A DNA stretch of 64,000 bases, taken from the NCBI GenBank assembly GCA_038501195.1, contig JBBPUQ010000001.1, positions 2,790,001-2,854,000 of the forward strand, in the 5' to 3' direction. The notes under the pieces were generated by a model. It was not told the DNA's origin, did not search any database, and was given only the letters and a program-made list of their open reading frames with translations. This DNA comes from Nemania diffusa (Eukaryota; Ascomycota; Sordariomycetes; Xylariales; Xylariaceae). Below, piece after piece: positions 1 to 10,693 of this stretch. Position 1 is the first letter of the stretch. Every line of letters starts with the position of its first letter. The position numbers were made by a program, and so were the translations under genes.

Positions 1-2318
1 ATCGGACCCATGGCGGCGATCCCGGAGCATTTGCTCCCTGATGCGTATCGGCCCTGACCTCTTGACCTTTGCAAAAGTATCACAGTTCCAGTTTATTCGC
101 TCTCTTATATTCATCTCGTAGGGTTACTTATTATTACCTCGTCTACCCACCCTGTCTATCCCCTGCCCTCCGCGTGCCTGACTATAAACTTGGCAGTTCC
201 CTAGAACTGCATATTTACGTCACTCTGGGGCCCTTTTTGAGACAGCGCCGGAGTCATGTACCGGGGAAACCCAGCGCTACCGAGCGGGACTGCAAGATGA
301 TGTCGTTATGCTGCCCATTTGACGATGCCGACAGCATTGTACACGGGACTATACCCAATACTTGACAGAGAGCAACCCACACGACACAACACTACACAAT
401 GTCATGCGAACCTACCTGTACTGCGTATGCCATCTATCCAGATATGGTATGCCCACCTACCTAGGTAGAATAGTGAGGTATGTATACTATGTATGTAGAT
501 AGTGGCAGATACTTACTTGCTTTATCTAACAGTCGGGTCAAAATTCCTACATACTTGCCTATACGACCATACATGAATATACAGGACAGAATACCTACCT
601 AGCCCCGGCTTTTCAGCTCCCCAAACCATGGAACCTTCTCTATTCTGCTACTATTTTTGACCACCATGTTTTGTGGCTGGCCAATCCCAGCCCAGCACCG
701 CCAATTCCTACCTCGATGCTCGACCATCCGAGCTAACCGAACTCGAAAAGAAAATTAGGGACGCATACAAAAAAAAATAAAAGGAAAAAATAAAAGAACA
801 GCGGTTTGTAGCTTGTAACCCCTTCGCTTGGCGTACACCGCCTGTCGTGTACCTACTGCATACTGCGTACTTACATAGACGACCCAGGGCTGACGGTTTA
901 CTTACCGACCTACATGTAGCGTAGCATCAGGACGTAGGTAAGTATGTATACTGCGTGCGTGCGTACTTGAGCTTTGGGTATTGAGCAGGAGCAAAGCTCA
1001 TGCCCATGTCGACAGCCACAGCATCGCCTCGGTTGTCCATATGTACAGTCCATCACGCTATCGTCACCCCGGCGAGTATCTAGATTCTACAGTACTCACT
1101 TGTACAGCAGAGGCCCCCAAATAGTACGCTAGGACTTCAAACACCACAAGAGCCCCTAAGGACCACCGGTTGATCGTGGCGGTGACGTGTTGCTGATGAG
1201 GACAGGGCTTGTTGAAGATTCGCGTCTAGCCGCGGCTTCGGTAGCTTAGCTGAGCTTAGCTTCCTGCTTTGTTTAATTGGCGAAACACATGCGCCCGTGA
1301 CACGTTCCTAGATTCTTAGAGGTGTTTACAGTACTTACAGTATCTACATAGGTGTGTGGCTGATCTTCGTCAAGGGAACCTAGGCAAATCAACCCAGCTG
1401 ATAAAGTAGCCCTGCAGTCTCGGGTTTTTATCCATTTGCCTCCTGTATTCTGGACGTGGTACCCCGATCCGCTCACTCGGACCCTCCCATCTCGATAATA
1501 TGACAGGCGGGAAGAGAAAATGGGAAAGGATTAGCGGAGGTTTCGCTCCCTTCCTTGCCAAGCCGATCCCGTAGCTATCTACGCGTCTACGCAGTATGCC
1601 TCTAAATTGGAAGTAGGTAGGACAAGACGTGGCAGACACAGTGACTCATGGATGCTGTTTTTTTTTTTTTTTTCATTTCAACCCTTTATCTGATTTTCAT
1701 ATGCTATCTACCTCATCACTAGGCGATGTCGTTAACTGCATATGAGCACAATTGTATACAGTTCGATACATGTTGACTACGTTAACGCAGTCTTAATTGG
1801 AGAGAAGCTGTATATAATCTTAGGTCTGGCTTGACACATTTGTTAATAGTCGTTGAAGTCCACGCATATACATATGCCGTTGTCCTAGGTCAGTATATGC
1901 CGGGAAGTGAAGAGTGAAATCAAAAGGGTATATACCCTTGACACCCCCGACGCGCGGCTGTTTTGGCCGCCCAAAATGAGGCAACGCTTCCTTTGATTGC
2001 TCAAGCGGCCTCCTCGGCCATCTTATAATACTAATGCCAAAAAAAAAAACAAAAAAAAAACACAAGTGTGGTGCGCCGTCATATGCTTGCGACCGTAGGT
2101 ATCGAATGCGAGCCATAAAACTAAAATCCTTAAGAAATACCGCCAACGCCATCCCAGGACATACGCTTAACCCGGCCAACCCGCCATTGCACAAAGCTAA
2201 CCGGAAAGTAACCCGAGCCCATCAACCCTGGGCTATCGACCAATGTTTCTTTTCCAAAGGATGTGCCACTACCCGATGACTGGCACACTCAGATACGCGT
2301 AAATAGGGAGACGCAAAA
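1..2318. other. Intergenic, no gene recognised
   Basis: No open frame here resembles a known protein, and the short frames on both strands look like chance. The stretch has scattered TACCTACC/TAGGTA words (for example near 450-500 and 930-960), a T run near 1658-1674 and A runs near 2040-2060. The last part is the 3' flank of the zinc-finger gene that ends at 2319 on the minus strand. Confidence 0.6.
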
Positions 2319-3143
2319 TCAAGCGCCTTCTTGGCAGGCAACGGCTGCTAACGCGTCCAAACCGCTACTTGTCCGCGTAGCGCCTGGGCGGCTCATGAGA
2401 GGTGCGTTCAAGTCTCGCATATCCCAGGCTCCACCGGGAGATGGCATGGGCACGTAATCAGTGCCATATTGCTCGACATCCCACATCTGTATGTCACGCG
2501 AAGCTCGGCTGCTCTGCGTCGACGACGAAGACTTGGAAGATATGGATCCACGCTTCGACGACGACATGGAAGCGCTCTTCGACTTGGAAGAGCCCGGTGC
2601 TCTCGACTTGTCCTTGAAGTGGGTCTCCAGGTGCTGCTTCATGTTGTCTGCCCGAGTGAACTTCTTATGGCAGCCTGGGAATGTGCACTGGACAGCCTTC
2701 TCAGCCGTGTGGATTTTGGAGTGGCGCGACGCATGTCCTGACGTAGTGAAGGTTTTCTCGCAGCCATGACTTTCACGGTACCGACAGGGATAGCGCTTGC
2801 CTGGCTTTTCTTGAGAGGCGTTTGAACTGTCGTCTTCATACGAGCTAGCACGGTGAGTTGTGATGTAGGCAGGACGTTTCATGGAGGGCTGCTTGTCCTG
2901 AAGATAGTCGTCGTAGTATGGTCGCGCTGAGTAATCACAGACATTGGGCGTTAATGGCGAGAGGGCCTCATAGCTGGCATTGGAGTCGTAAGAATCCGAA
3001 CGCATGAGCTCTGGGGTACGAGCCAGTGGAGACTGGTCACCTCCCGAGGTATAGTGAGCTGGCGAAGGGTAGGATGGGCGGCTAGCATAGATGTCGTCGT
3101 TCAGCAACGATACCTGGCGGCCTGTGGCGTCTCGAGCTTGCAT
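2319..3143 (-). CDS. C2H2 zinc-finger transcription factor, NRG1/FlbC type
   Basis: A single-exon frame of 274 residues. The N-terminal half is Ser/Tyr/Pro-rich and probably disordered. Two C2H2 fingers lie at about residues 120-175. The first has an unusually wide C-x7-C-x12-H-x3-H spacing and the core FTTSGHASRH. The second is C-x4-C-x12-H-x3-H with FTRADNMKQH. The tail is Ser/Lys-rich and basic (SKSKSAS...SSKRGS), a likely nuclear signal. This finger pair matches the NRG1-like group of fungal regulators, which includes the conidiation factor FlbC and related glucose or development repressors; I cannot tell which from sequence alone. The start at 3143 is the first ATG of the frame and is followed by protein-like sequence. 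It stands alone with large non-coding flanks, as is common for regulators. Role by inference: sequence-specific DNA binding in the nucleus. Confidence 0.8.
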   Translation of the reverse strand: MQARDATGRQVSLLNDDIYASRPSYPSPAHYTSGGDQSPLARTPELMRSDSYDSNASYEALSPLTPNVCDYSARPYYDDYLQDKQPSMKRPAYITTHRASSYEDDSSNASQEKPGKRYPCRYRESHGCEKTFTTSGHASRHSKIHTAEKAVQCTFPGCHKKFTRADNMKQHLETHFKDKSRAPGSSKSKSASMSSSKRGSISSKSSSSTQSSRASRDIQMWDVEQYGTDYVPMPSPGGAWDMRDLNAPLMSRPGATRTSSGLDALAAVACQEGA

Positions 3144-6100
3144 TGTGATGATTTGATAAGAAGACTTGAGTCTGTCCGAGAAAGAATCACAGCCAGGGAA
3201 TGATGCACACCGGCTGAGTACTCCAAATTATAGGCGCAAGTCCTACGGGGAAGGAAGCTCGAAATTTGCAGTGTTTGAACGCTCCGTCTCCAATGGGAGT
3301 CCTCAGCTAGTGAAGTGGGCCGAAGGAGCTGCTGGTCAAAAAGGGCCTGGACTCGGGAACCATAAAAGTCCCAAACGTATTGGCACAAACTCTCGGACGA
3401 TAATACTGATGTCGCAGGAGCAGCACACAGACACACGTATTGTACGAAGCCACAACGATGGCAAGAGACGCAAATAGCACAACAGCGCGTCAATACAATT
3501 GAATTGATTTCTGGTAATGCTGTTGCTCCCGCTGTTGTTTTCTGTTAAATCGAAAGCTTTTTTTTAAAAAAAAATATGCAGACAACACTACGACAGGCAC
3601 GAGCGTAGGTAGATTGTCCAGACTGTCCGGGTGCGAGGGTACGGCGAGTAGGTGGCCGAGGGTTGACAGTCGGACGAGAGATGTGAGGATCAAGAGGATG
3701 GATGCAGTGGTAACTGATGAGAGGGCCGGGCGAGTTTGGCTGACTGTTGGTGAGAGGATTATTTGTGAGGGACTAGAGCAGAGCAGCAGCGCAGAGCAGG
3801 AACTGTATGTATGTAAGATGGACGGGAGGGATGCGACACGGGCGGGCGTCGCATTAAAAAGGCAAACATGGGAAAGCGATAAATCCCATCGAGACCCGTT
3901 TCCAGCAACAGAAGGCCGCGGTGCTGCGTAACAGTGCTGTACAGATACGCTAGATGAGGTAGTAGTGAGAGGTAGGTACCCCGTCAGACCCCGTCAAGCC
4001 CCAAGCCCCAAGCCCGTGTGGACTGCCCGTGTGGGTCTATGCCCCTCCAAGAGGTCTCCACTACCTAGTACAGTACCTGAGCACTAGTGCCGCTGGGTCT
4101 TTTCTGGGTCTTTTCTGGGACCAGAAGAAAGGGTCGCCAAGCGGTAGAGTGGGCCTATCAAGAGGGCCTATCGAAGACAGGGTTTTTTTCTGAGGAGCTG
4201 CGCAGACAGACATGCGCAGGCACGCGCTAGCCTACGTATCTATGTAGGTACCTACGCACAGGCTACGTAGTGTACTGTACACAGTAGCGGGCACAAGGCC
4301 TTTTTACAAGGTCATTTCGAGGGGTCCTTTTCATGCTGTAGATAGGTGGTTTCTGGTGAGGAAATGCGCACATACCGTTGCTGTATTACAGACATTCCGC
4401 ATTGTGGAGTGGGGCAGAGCAGGGCGGTAGGGTATATACATACACTAAGTAGGTACACCCAGTTTTTTTTAGTTTTTTTGTAGTTGGAGATGACACACAC
4501 ACACACACGCATGTACCTTGTCAAATATGTACCTACACGGGTACTCTCCGAGTATAGCGCTGCACCATACGTATTAAGAATGTTCTATCTCCACCTCCAT
4601 CTCTTACCTATTTTCAGGGACGAACAGCTCCTGCACGGAGTTCATCCCACTCTAGCCTTATAGTATGCAGGCTGGATGTGTACAGAGTACCATTAGTCTG
4701 TTACTTTGCTAATATGACCATAGCTGCGTGCACATCCAGAGCCAGGGCCTCTCTAGAGTATAATTAGAGATAAAGTGATTCCAATCATGTCGAGCCTATT
4801 GGATAGACTCTTAGTTACTTAAAGTTTAGCGAGGTTGGGTTGATAGTGGTAAACTATCTTCATCTGCACAACCTAACTCTGCTCTGCTGCTGTGCGTGTC
4901 TTTGACAGGCTACCTAGTCACATGCTGACACGATCGGGTTGCCATAGAGTCTGCCAAAATTCGCCCGCTCATCAACGTATCGCAATGATGCTAAGTACCT
5001 AACTACATACATGTAGGTAGCAGCATACGTAAATAAGGGTCTCGAGTGGGCATGCAAGTACAGGTTGCTGCGCAAATCGATCAACGCCCATGCGTCCTGT
5101 CACTGGCTGGGGGCGTATTTCTTCTATGTATATGTAGGTATTTTAGTATCAAATGGCGAGCTTTTTATGTACCTACCTACATATACATTAGGTACCTAGA
5201 TGTAGCAGTGCTACATAATGTAGACTGCAGCAGCTACCTACCTATATGTATCTGAGGTACCTAATCCCAAGTACGCATGCGGTCTTTACTTTACTTTAAC
5301 AGGCAGAAGAGATGAAAGAACAACGCATGCCACATCCCAAATCTATATGATGTGCACTGCATCCGGCACACGTTCTGTCTGCGCCGAGTCTCTGGAACTA
5401 CTTACCTATGACATGATTTTCTCACAATATCCACTATCCGCCCAAGCGTCTACTTCGTGGAGGGTTTTGGTGTGTGAGTCGTCAGGGATACTCTCGTCTG
5501 TGCTATATTTTCTGTAACTTGTCGGACGCATTATGAGCTCGAAATAATATCATTATTAGCTTCAACTATCGTATACTGACAAGGTTTTTGCGCGCGCTCT
5601 CCCCCTCCGTAAGCGTGACGTCGTTATCCCATCCCAGTCCTCTTAATCCGAGTGTGTTAATTGTTAACTATGTCGTACCACATATATTCAGAGATCTATT
5701 CCATTTAATCAAGCTGTACTAATCTCCATCCAAGGGTGGCCGGCTTTGCCCCCCCATTAGCGTGCAAGTAATTTGATTGATCTAGATAGGGCTAACATAA
5801 GTGTGCAGGCTAGCTTGTCGACTGCTTTATTGGCATCTCGACAGCTTACATATGTATGTAGTTTGACAGCCTTCTGGTGTCTCGGGACAATACTATATGC
5901 AGAGTGTGGTGGCTTAAAGAGGCTTAAGAGGCTTGATGGGCTGCGGGGTACTTTGGAGAGACTTGTCGATGACACCCAGACCATGTCATGGCATTCTCCC
6001 TTCTCCATAGAGAATGCCATACTTGGGCACTCCACTTGCATCTCGATCGTTGCCCATCATTTCCCTTTAGATCTTTCTCTTGGCATGGAGCAACCACTGG

Positions 6101-7716
6101 CCTGACCAATAGCAACACGCCTCGATGAATCCTTCCTTCAAGTGGTCACACTCGGCCAAACATGAAGCCACGCCCATGGACAACCCTGCACCAATTGCGG
6201 CCTAATCGCTGCTGTACCTACGCAGTAGCTATCGGTGTTTATTAATCATAACGGCGCCTTCTCCTGAAACTACAGTAGTTTACGTGCAAGTCCTAAAATA
6301 GGACCCGGGCGGCCAGGCAAGGGACGCTGTAAGCATAAAAGATTTTAACAACGCTTAAATCCTCCTCACAACCCAAATGGCAATGTAAGCCGATAATAGT
6401 AATAATCGGTATCTAAATGGAACAAAGGCTATGACGTCGCCGGGTCAGACAGAGACGGGTAGGAGTAAAAGGTCCTGAGTTGAAACAAGGGTGAAAACCG
6501 GGCGAGGCTTTAATGACGGAGGGAACGGGTGGCGCGATTTACTGGCCCGATATAGCTAGTGTGCATAGATAAAGAAAGCACACACACAGAATACACTTCA
6601 GGCAAGATCGAGATTTGACCAGGAGATCGAACGTGGACAGCCGATGCACTATTGGTAGCGGGGCCCCCTCAGTTTCAAGCATGTATGCATCTAGCGGACG
6701 TCGTTAGGCATGTGGGGCCTAGGACTGCATACAGAATACATGCCCCACAGTTCTGAACAAAGTATGTACAGTAGGCAGGTACGTACTATATGTACCCACT
6801 CTCTATTAAATATCTACGTAGTGCGTAAGTACCCGCGCTAGGCAGGGCTCGCAGCGAGGGTTTGCGGCGAGGGTCAACTGCTGGTTTACCTGGGGGTTTT
6901 TTATGCCATTATCAAAAAACGAGATACATAGTACATCTGACCCAGTGGCCAACTCGTTAACATGCCAAGAATACCTAACAAGGTACGTTTTACTGAACAG
7001 TAACTACGTATGTAAACTCCATGTCTGACAATAGTTGACGTGTCTATGACTGTCCGCCTACTGTAAATGATGCCGATACACTATTCTCCCGATTAAACTG
7101 ATGCGATCAAGTTTTTCAGTGTGTAGGTGCTGTGCAGATTGGACCTATTCTCTGCCTAATCTACATGTATCTCCACCGATCAACGTTTTCCCCCCTTCCT
7201 TCCTTCCTTCCCCTGAGAGCTTCAGTGTTGGTTGGAGGGTCTGTGAGTCACATGATAATTATGTGAAAAGAGTACAGAAGATATTTGCTGGCAGGGACTC
7301 GTAGGCGCACGGGATAGGTACTTGTACTTAGGTAACGTCTAGGGGTCCAACCCCAAAAACGGTCCCAGATCCGGGAGTTTCGCATTGCCCTTATTGGTTA
7401 CACACGGTCCCTCAAGTCCCTTGAATTCCTGCACGGATTGCTGCACGGGCACTTACTAACATCTCTACCTTGCCTACATGATGTATGGAAGCTATTGCTA
7501 GACCTCATAAACGACACTAACTGTATGCACGCGCATTGAACAAGCACAAGAACAAGAATGGGGGTAAGTATTTGCGTACCTACTTTGAAGCCAACAAATT
7601 TATATTCTAGACAGCTAATCATGTAATTATACACGATAGCTATACTTATTAACACTACTATGTACGTACCTGAAGCGGACTTGGTCACCCACGACGCCGC
7701 ACGCATAGCACAACAT

Positions 7717-7755
7717 GGGACGGGGACGGGGGACGGGGACAGGGACAGGGACAGG
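7717..7755. repeat. GGGACR minisatellite
   Basis: An array of gggacg/gggaca words of 6-7 bases, about six units, purine-rich on the plus strand. It lies in non-coding DNA. Confidence 0.85.
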
Positions 7756-8324
7756 AGAACTACACGCCGATCGATGAATTGTTCGGTTACGATGACCTTC
7801 TAGAAAAGAAAGGGCGAAAGGGCACGAGGGCATAGTATGTTGGAATGGGGGCGCCTCCGTATATGTAAAAGTTTTCCAAGCTGAACAGACAACAATAACC
7901 ATAGCAAGTACATACTATAGGTAGGTATGAGGTATAAGGTATGTATGTAAACTGTAGACAGCTCTGCTCTGGTCCACGGCACGGCGATCGACACATTGGG
8001 TGTGCAATCGACAATTTTGCTACCGCCGATCTTCCGATCCTCCAAGTCCCTGGGCAGAACTACTACTACTGCCGTAAGTAGGTAGACACAGAATCCACCG
8101 CTACTGTGTAAGTACCATAGCCCACCTCGCATCACACGGAGAGGATCCTGTTACATATGTAGACTACCTACAGTAGCGTCTTTGCTGTGGATGCGATCTG
8201 CTTTACCGAGGACGATAGCTGAATCTGCCTAGTGTCGATGGTACCGTGCCGGGGAGTATATCTCGAAAGCAGGCCATCTCAAAACCAGAAACGTTGGTCC
8301 GCCGTCTTCTTACACTACCTACGC

Positions 8325-8360
8325 CTTGGATCTTGGATCTTGAATCTTGAATCTTGAATC
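8325..8360. repeat. CTTGRAT heptamer tandem repeat
   Basis: Five consecutive 7-base units: two cttggat followed by three cttgaat. A CTG-rich stretch follows at about 8373-8415. Both are in non-coding DNA. Confidence 0.9.
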
Positions 8361-10309
8361 CCGAATCGAAGACTGGGGCTGCTGCTGCTGCTGCCGGTGC
8401 TGCTGGTGGTGCTGAGATAGGCAAGGCGCTTGTTTTGTTCGCATCGTTTTAGGGTGTCTGCCATGCCATCTTATCATCCCAAGATATGTCGCCCAAGATC
8501 TACCAGAAACTCGGTGAACGCCTGCAGTAGGACATCTCGAGTTGTCCAACCCCTCGATGCCTACACGTCTGTCACAATTCTCACAACTAGAGCATTCCAC
8601 GGCATCCAACCCCTACAGAACACGCAGCTCATCTCACAAGTTAGGAAATTGTCCTCTCCAAGCCCCAAGTGCCCCAGCATGGCTCAAAGTATGGCAGAGA
8701 CAACTGTTCGTAGTACACCTGGAAAGCTCGAAACCCCATTTTGATGGAAGGGACTTGGAAGAGCATGAGCACTAGCTGGCGGACAATTGGTGTCCTGTGC
8801 GCATAGACTCTAGAGGTACGTAAGCATACATGACAGCACTCCAAGCGTCCAGAGTCTTCAATCCCCCGTTCGCTCGATGCTCAGTCGTCTACTTACGCCC
8901 TCCAAAATCGCCGAGGGGCGGTTTAGTCCCGCATTTGGCTCACCGATAAGTGCCACAATACTATGCAATACGCAGTAGATCTGCTACCTACCACGATGCG
9001 ACGGGGCGACGGGGCGACAACGAAGAGCGCAGAATGCGACCCTGTGCTAAAGTGCCGTTTCGGCCGCCGCCTACACGGATTCTAAGTTTTCCCTTTGGCC
9101 AAGTATTCGACAAATTAGGCTTAGCGTGACCGCCGCTTTTGCTTAGGCTCAGCTCACCCAAATTGTCAGTTAGGTAGGTGGCTGTATAATTTACGAAAAA
9201 CGGTTCTCGAAACCGTTGTTGAGGATGCCGTTGCTAGGCCACCGTGACATACGCAAACCAAAACGGCACTTATCAAGCACACTTGAAAAGTTCCTTTAAT
9301 CCAGCCTCAAATTGCCAGCAACCATTCTGTAGATACATTCTCCAGTTGGTTTTTAGGTAAGATGGGGAAGGTTCTATACGCCGGGCTCCACATCAGGAAC
9401 GCCGGATCAACACCTGAGTTCGATCTCCCAGACGTGGATCAGCGTTGCGGAAGAACAGTCGGAATAGTTGGCCATTGTTTCGTACAGCTTCGGTCTAGAA
9501 CCTATAGCCTTTTTTGGAGAGTCTTATGCGCAGCCACGAGGTTTCGAGAACTAAAAGAACATGGGTATGCGCGAATCTCAGGATCGGGTGAGCTGAATAG
9601 CTCCCGAAGAGATCGCTTAGACTCTTCAACCCGGCCTTGGTGAAGCAGCAAAGCGACATTCAGTCCAAGTGCTTGGTCACGATTGTGGATCCCGCAGTCT
9701 CTAGGAAGCCAAAACACCAGGTCTTCATGCTACAGGGACTGAAACAGCAGCGCAAAAACATATCTTTGATGTTTCGAAAGAGATTGGAATCTTTACTACA
9801 CAAATTTCCCTCGTCAGTGCCAAGTCGAGTAATTTTCGCTTTTTCAGTGTTCTTCCAGATACTGTAGAGGTGTACGGGCCGTTCACAAGTCGAGAAAACT
9901 GATCGGTGATACGTCGTGCGTTGCCGAAGATTCCTGGCCTGTCCTACATAGATTCTATCGTTACTGAGAAGATGTACCAGATACTAACCCGGAGTCAAGC
10001 GATTAACATCTTCTGATATATCAAGAAGGATGGAAGGATAAATTGGGCTGCTACATGTCATCAGATCAAATATTTCCTTGCGCATACGTCTCACGATGCA
10101 ATGGTGAAGTTCCTCCCATCCGTAACTACTAATAAAGCTCTTGTAAGGTAAGATGCCGTTGATAGTTTCACTGCTTTATGTATGGGATAGAAGATTACAG
10201 TATACTAATTTGGGATCTGGTGCGGATATAGTGTAGGGGGAAAGAGGTAATGTGTTGATGGGGTACGAGGCAACAGCACGGTGGTTTTATCTCCTTCGTC
10301 GGTTCAAAT

Positions 10310-10359
10310 CTGAAGTTCATCTCAGTCTGATGCCAGCTGCTCTGGACTGAGAACTTCAG
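10310..10359. repeat. Imperfect inverted repeat (hairpin)
   Basis: The left arm is ctgaagtt plus ctcagtc with a 3-base bulge; the right arm is gactgag plus aacttcag. That gives 15 paired bases around a 17-base loop containing cagctg. It sits 100-150 bp from the tRNA-Cys relic. Its function is unknown. Confidence 0.6.
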
Positions 10360-10454
10360 CATGTGTTATATATAGCCTCTATACCGCCAAAATTTTCCCA
10401 GCTTAGTTCAAAACCGCATATCGAAAGGCGGCCAAAAGTAGGTATTTTTTATAA

Positions 10455-10506
10455 AGTATCCAATGGGAATTAAACCCATGACCGATAGCCAGCTAGCTAC
10501 CTGTCC
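10455..10506 (-). pseudogene. tRNA-Cys relic with the anticodon arm deleted
   Basis: The 3' half matches the intact tRNA-Cys 130 bp downstream on the plus axis: over the T arm, 21 of 22 bases are identical (positions 10462-10483 against 10629-10650). The 5' part (ggacaggtagct...) resembles the acceptor and D-arm start. About 20 bases that should hold the rest of the D arm and the anticodon arm are missing. A decayed duplicate is the simplest reading; a tRNA-derived SINE end is the alternative. Confidence 0.55.
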
Positions 10507-10621
10507 TGTAGTGAAATAGAACCAAGAGTGAATGAATAACGGTACTTATCGGCTAATCCTAAATTCCCGACTTACAGTGCTAATTAAATACAAGATATAA
10601 TGCAAAAATATGGTCTTGGAA

Positions 10622-10693
10622 AGGATCGAATGGGAATTGAACCCATGACCTATGGAACTGCAGTCCATTGCTCTACCACTGAGCTACCAATCC
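10622..10693 (-). tRNA. tRNA-Cys (anticodon GCA)
   Basis: On the minus strand the 72-base cloverleaf is complete. The acceptor stem GGATTGG pairs with TCGATCC (two G-U pairs). TA follows at positions 8-9, then a D arm GCTC...GAGC, an anticodon arm ATGGA-CTGCAGT-TCCAT with GCA in the loop, and a T arm ATGGG-TTCAATT-CCCAT. The discriminator base is T, as expected of tRNA-Cys. There is no intron and no encoded CCA. A T-rich terminator for RNA polymerase III was not clearly seen. It is an ordinary nuclear tRNA for Cys codons. Confidence 0.92.

Larger units (their letters stand above)
3144..10454. other. Gene-poor region with short tandem repeats
   Basis: No protein gene recognised in about 7.3 kb. 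The first few hundred bases are the upstream region of the zinc-finger gene. Further on are short duplications (the word ctgggtctttt twice near 4097-4120; gggcctatc twice near 4151-4175), an AC run near 4493-4509, dense TACCTACC words near 5140-5260, a GGGACA-type minisatellite near 7717 and a CTTGAAT-type one near 8325. Open frames of 60-145 codons occur on both strands but look like chance. A minus-strand frame at 9502-9717 has a weak TPR-like look (see findings). Confidence 0.6.

Noticed and set aside
541..580. Slight likeness to the start of a fungal 5S rRNA (tacgaccata)
   Set aside because: The match stops after about ten bases and none of the later conserved 5S parts follow.
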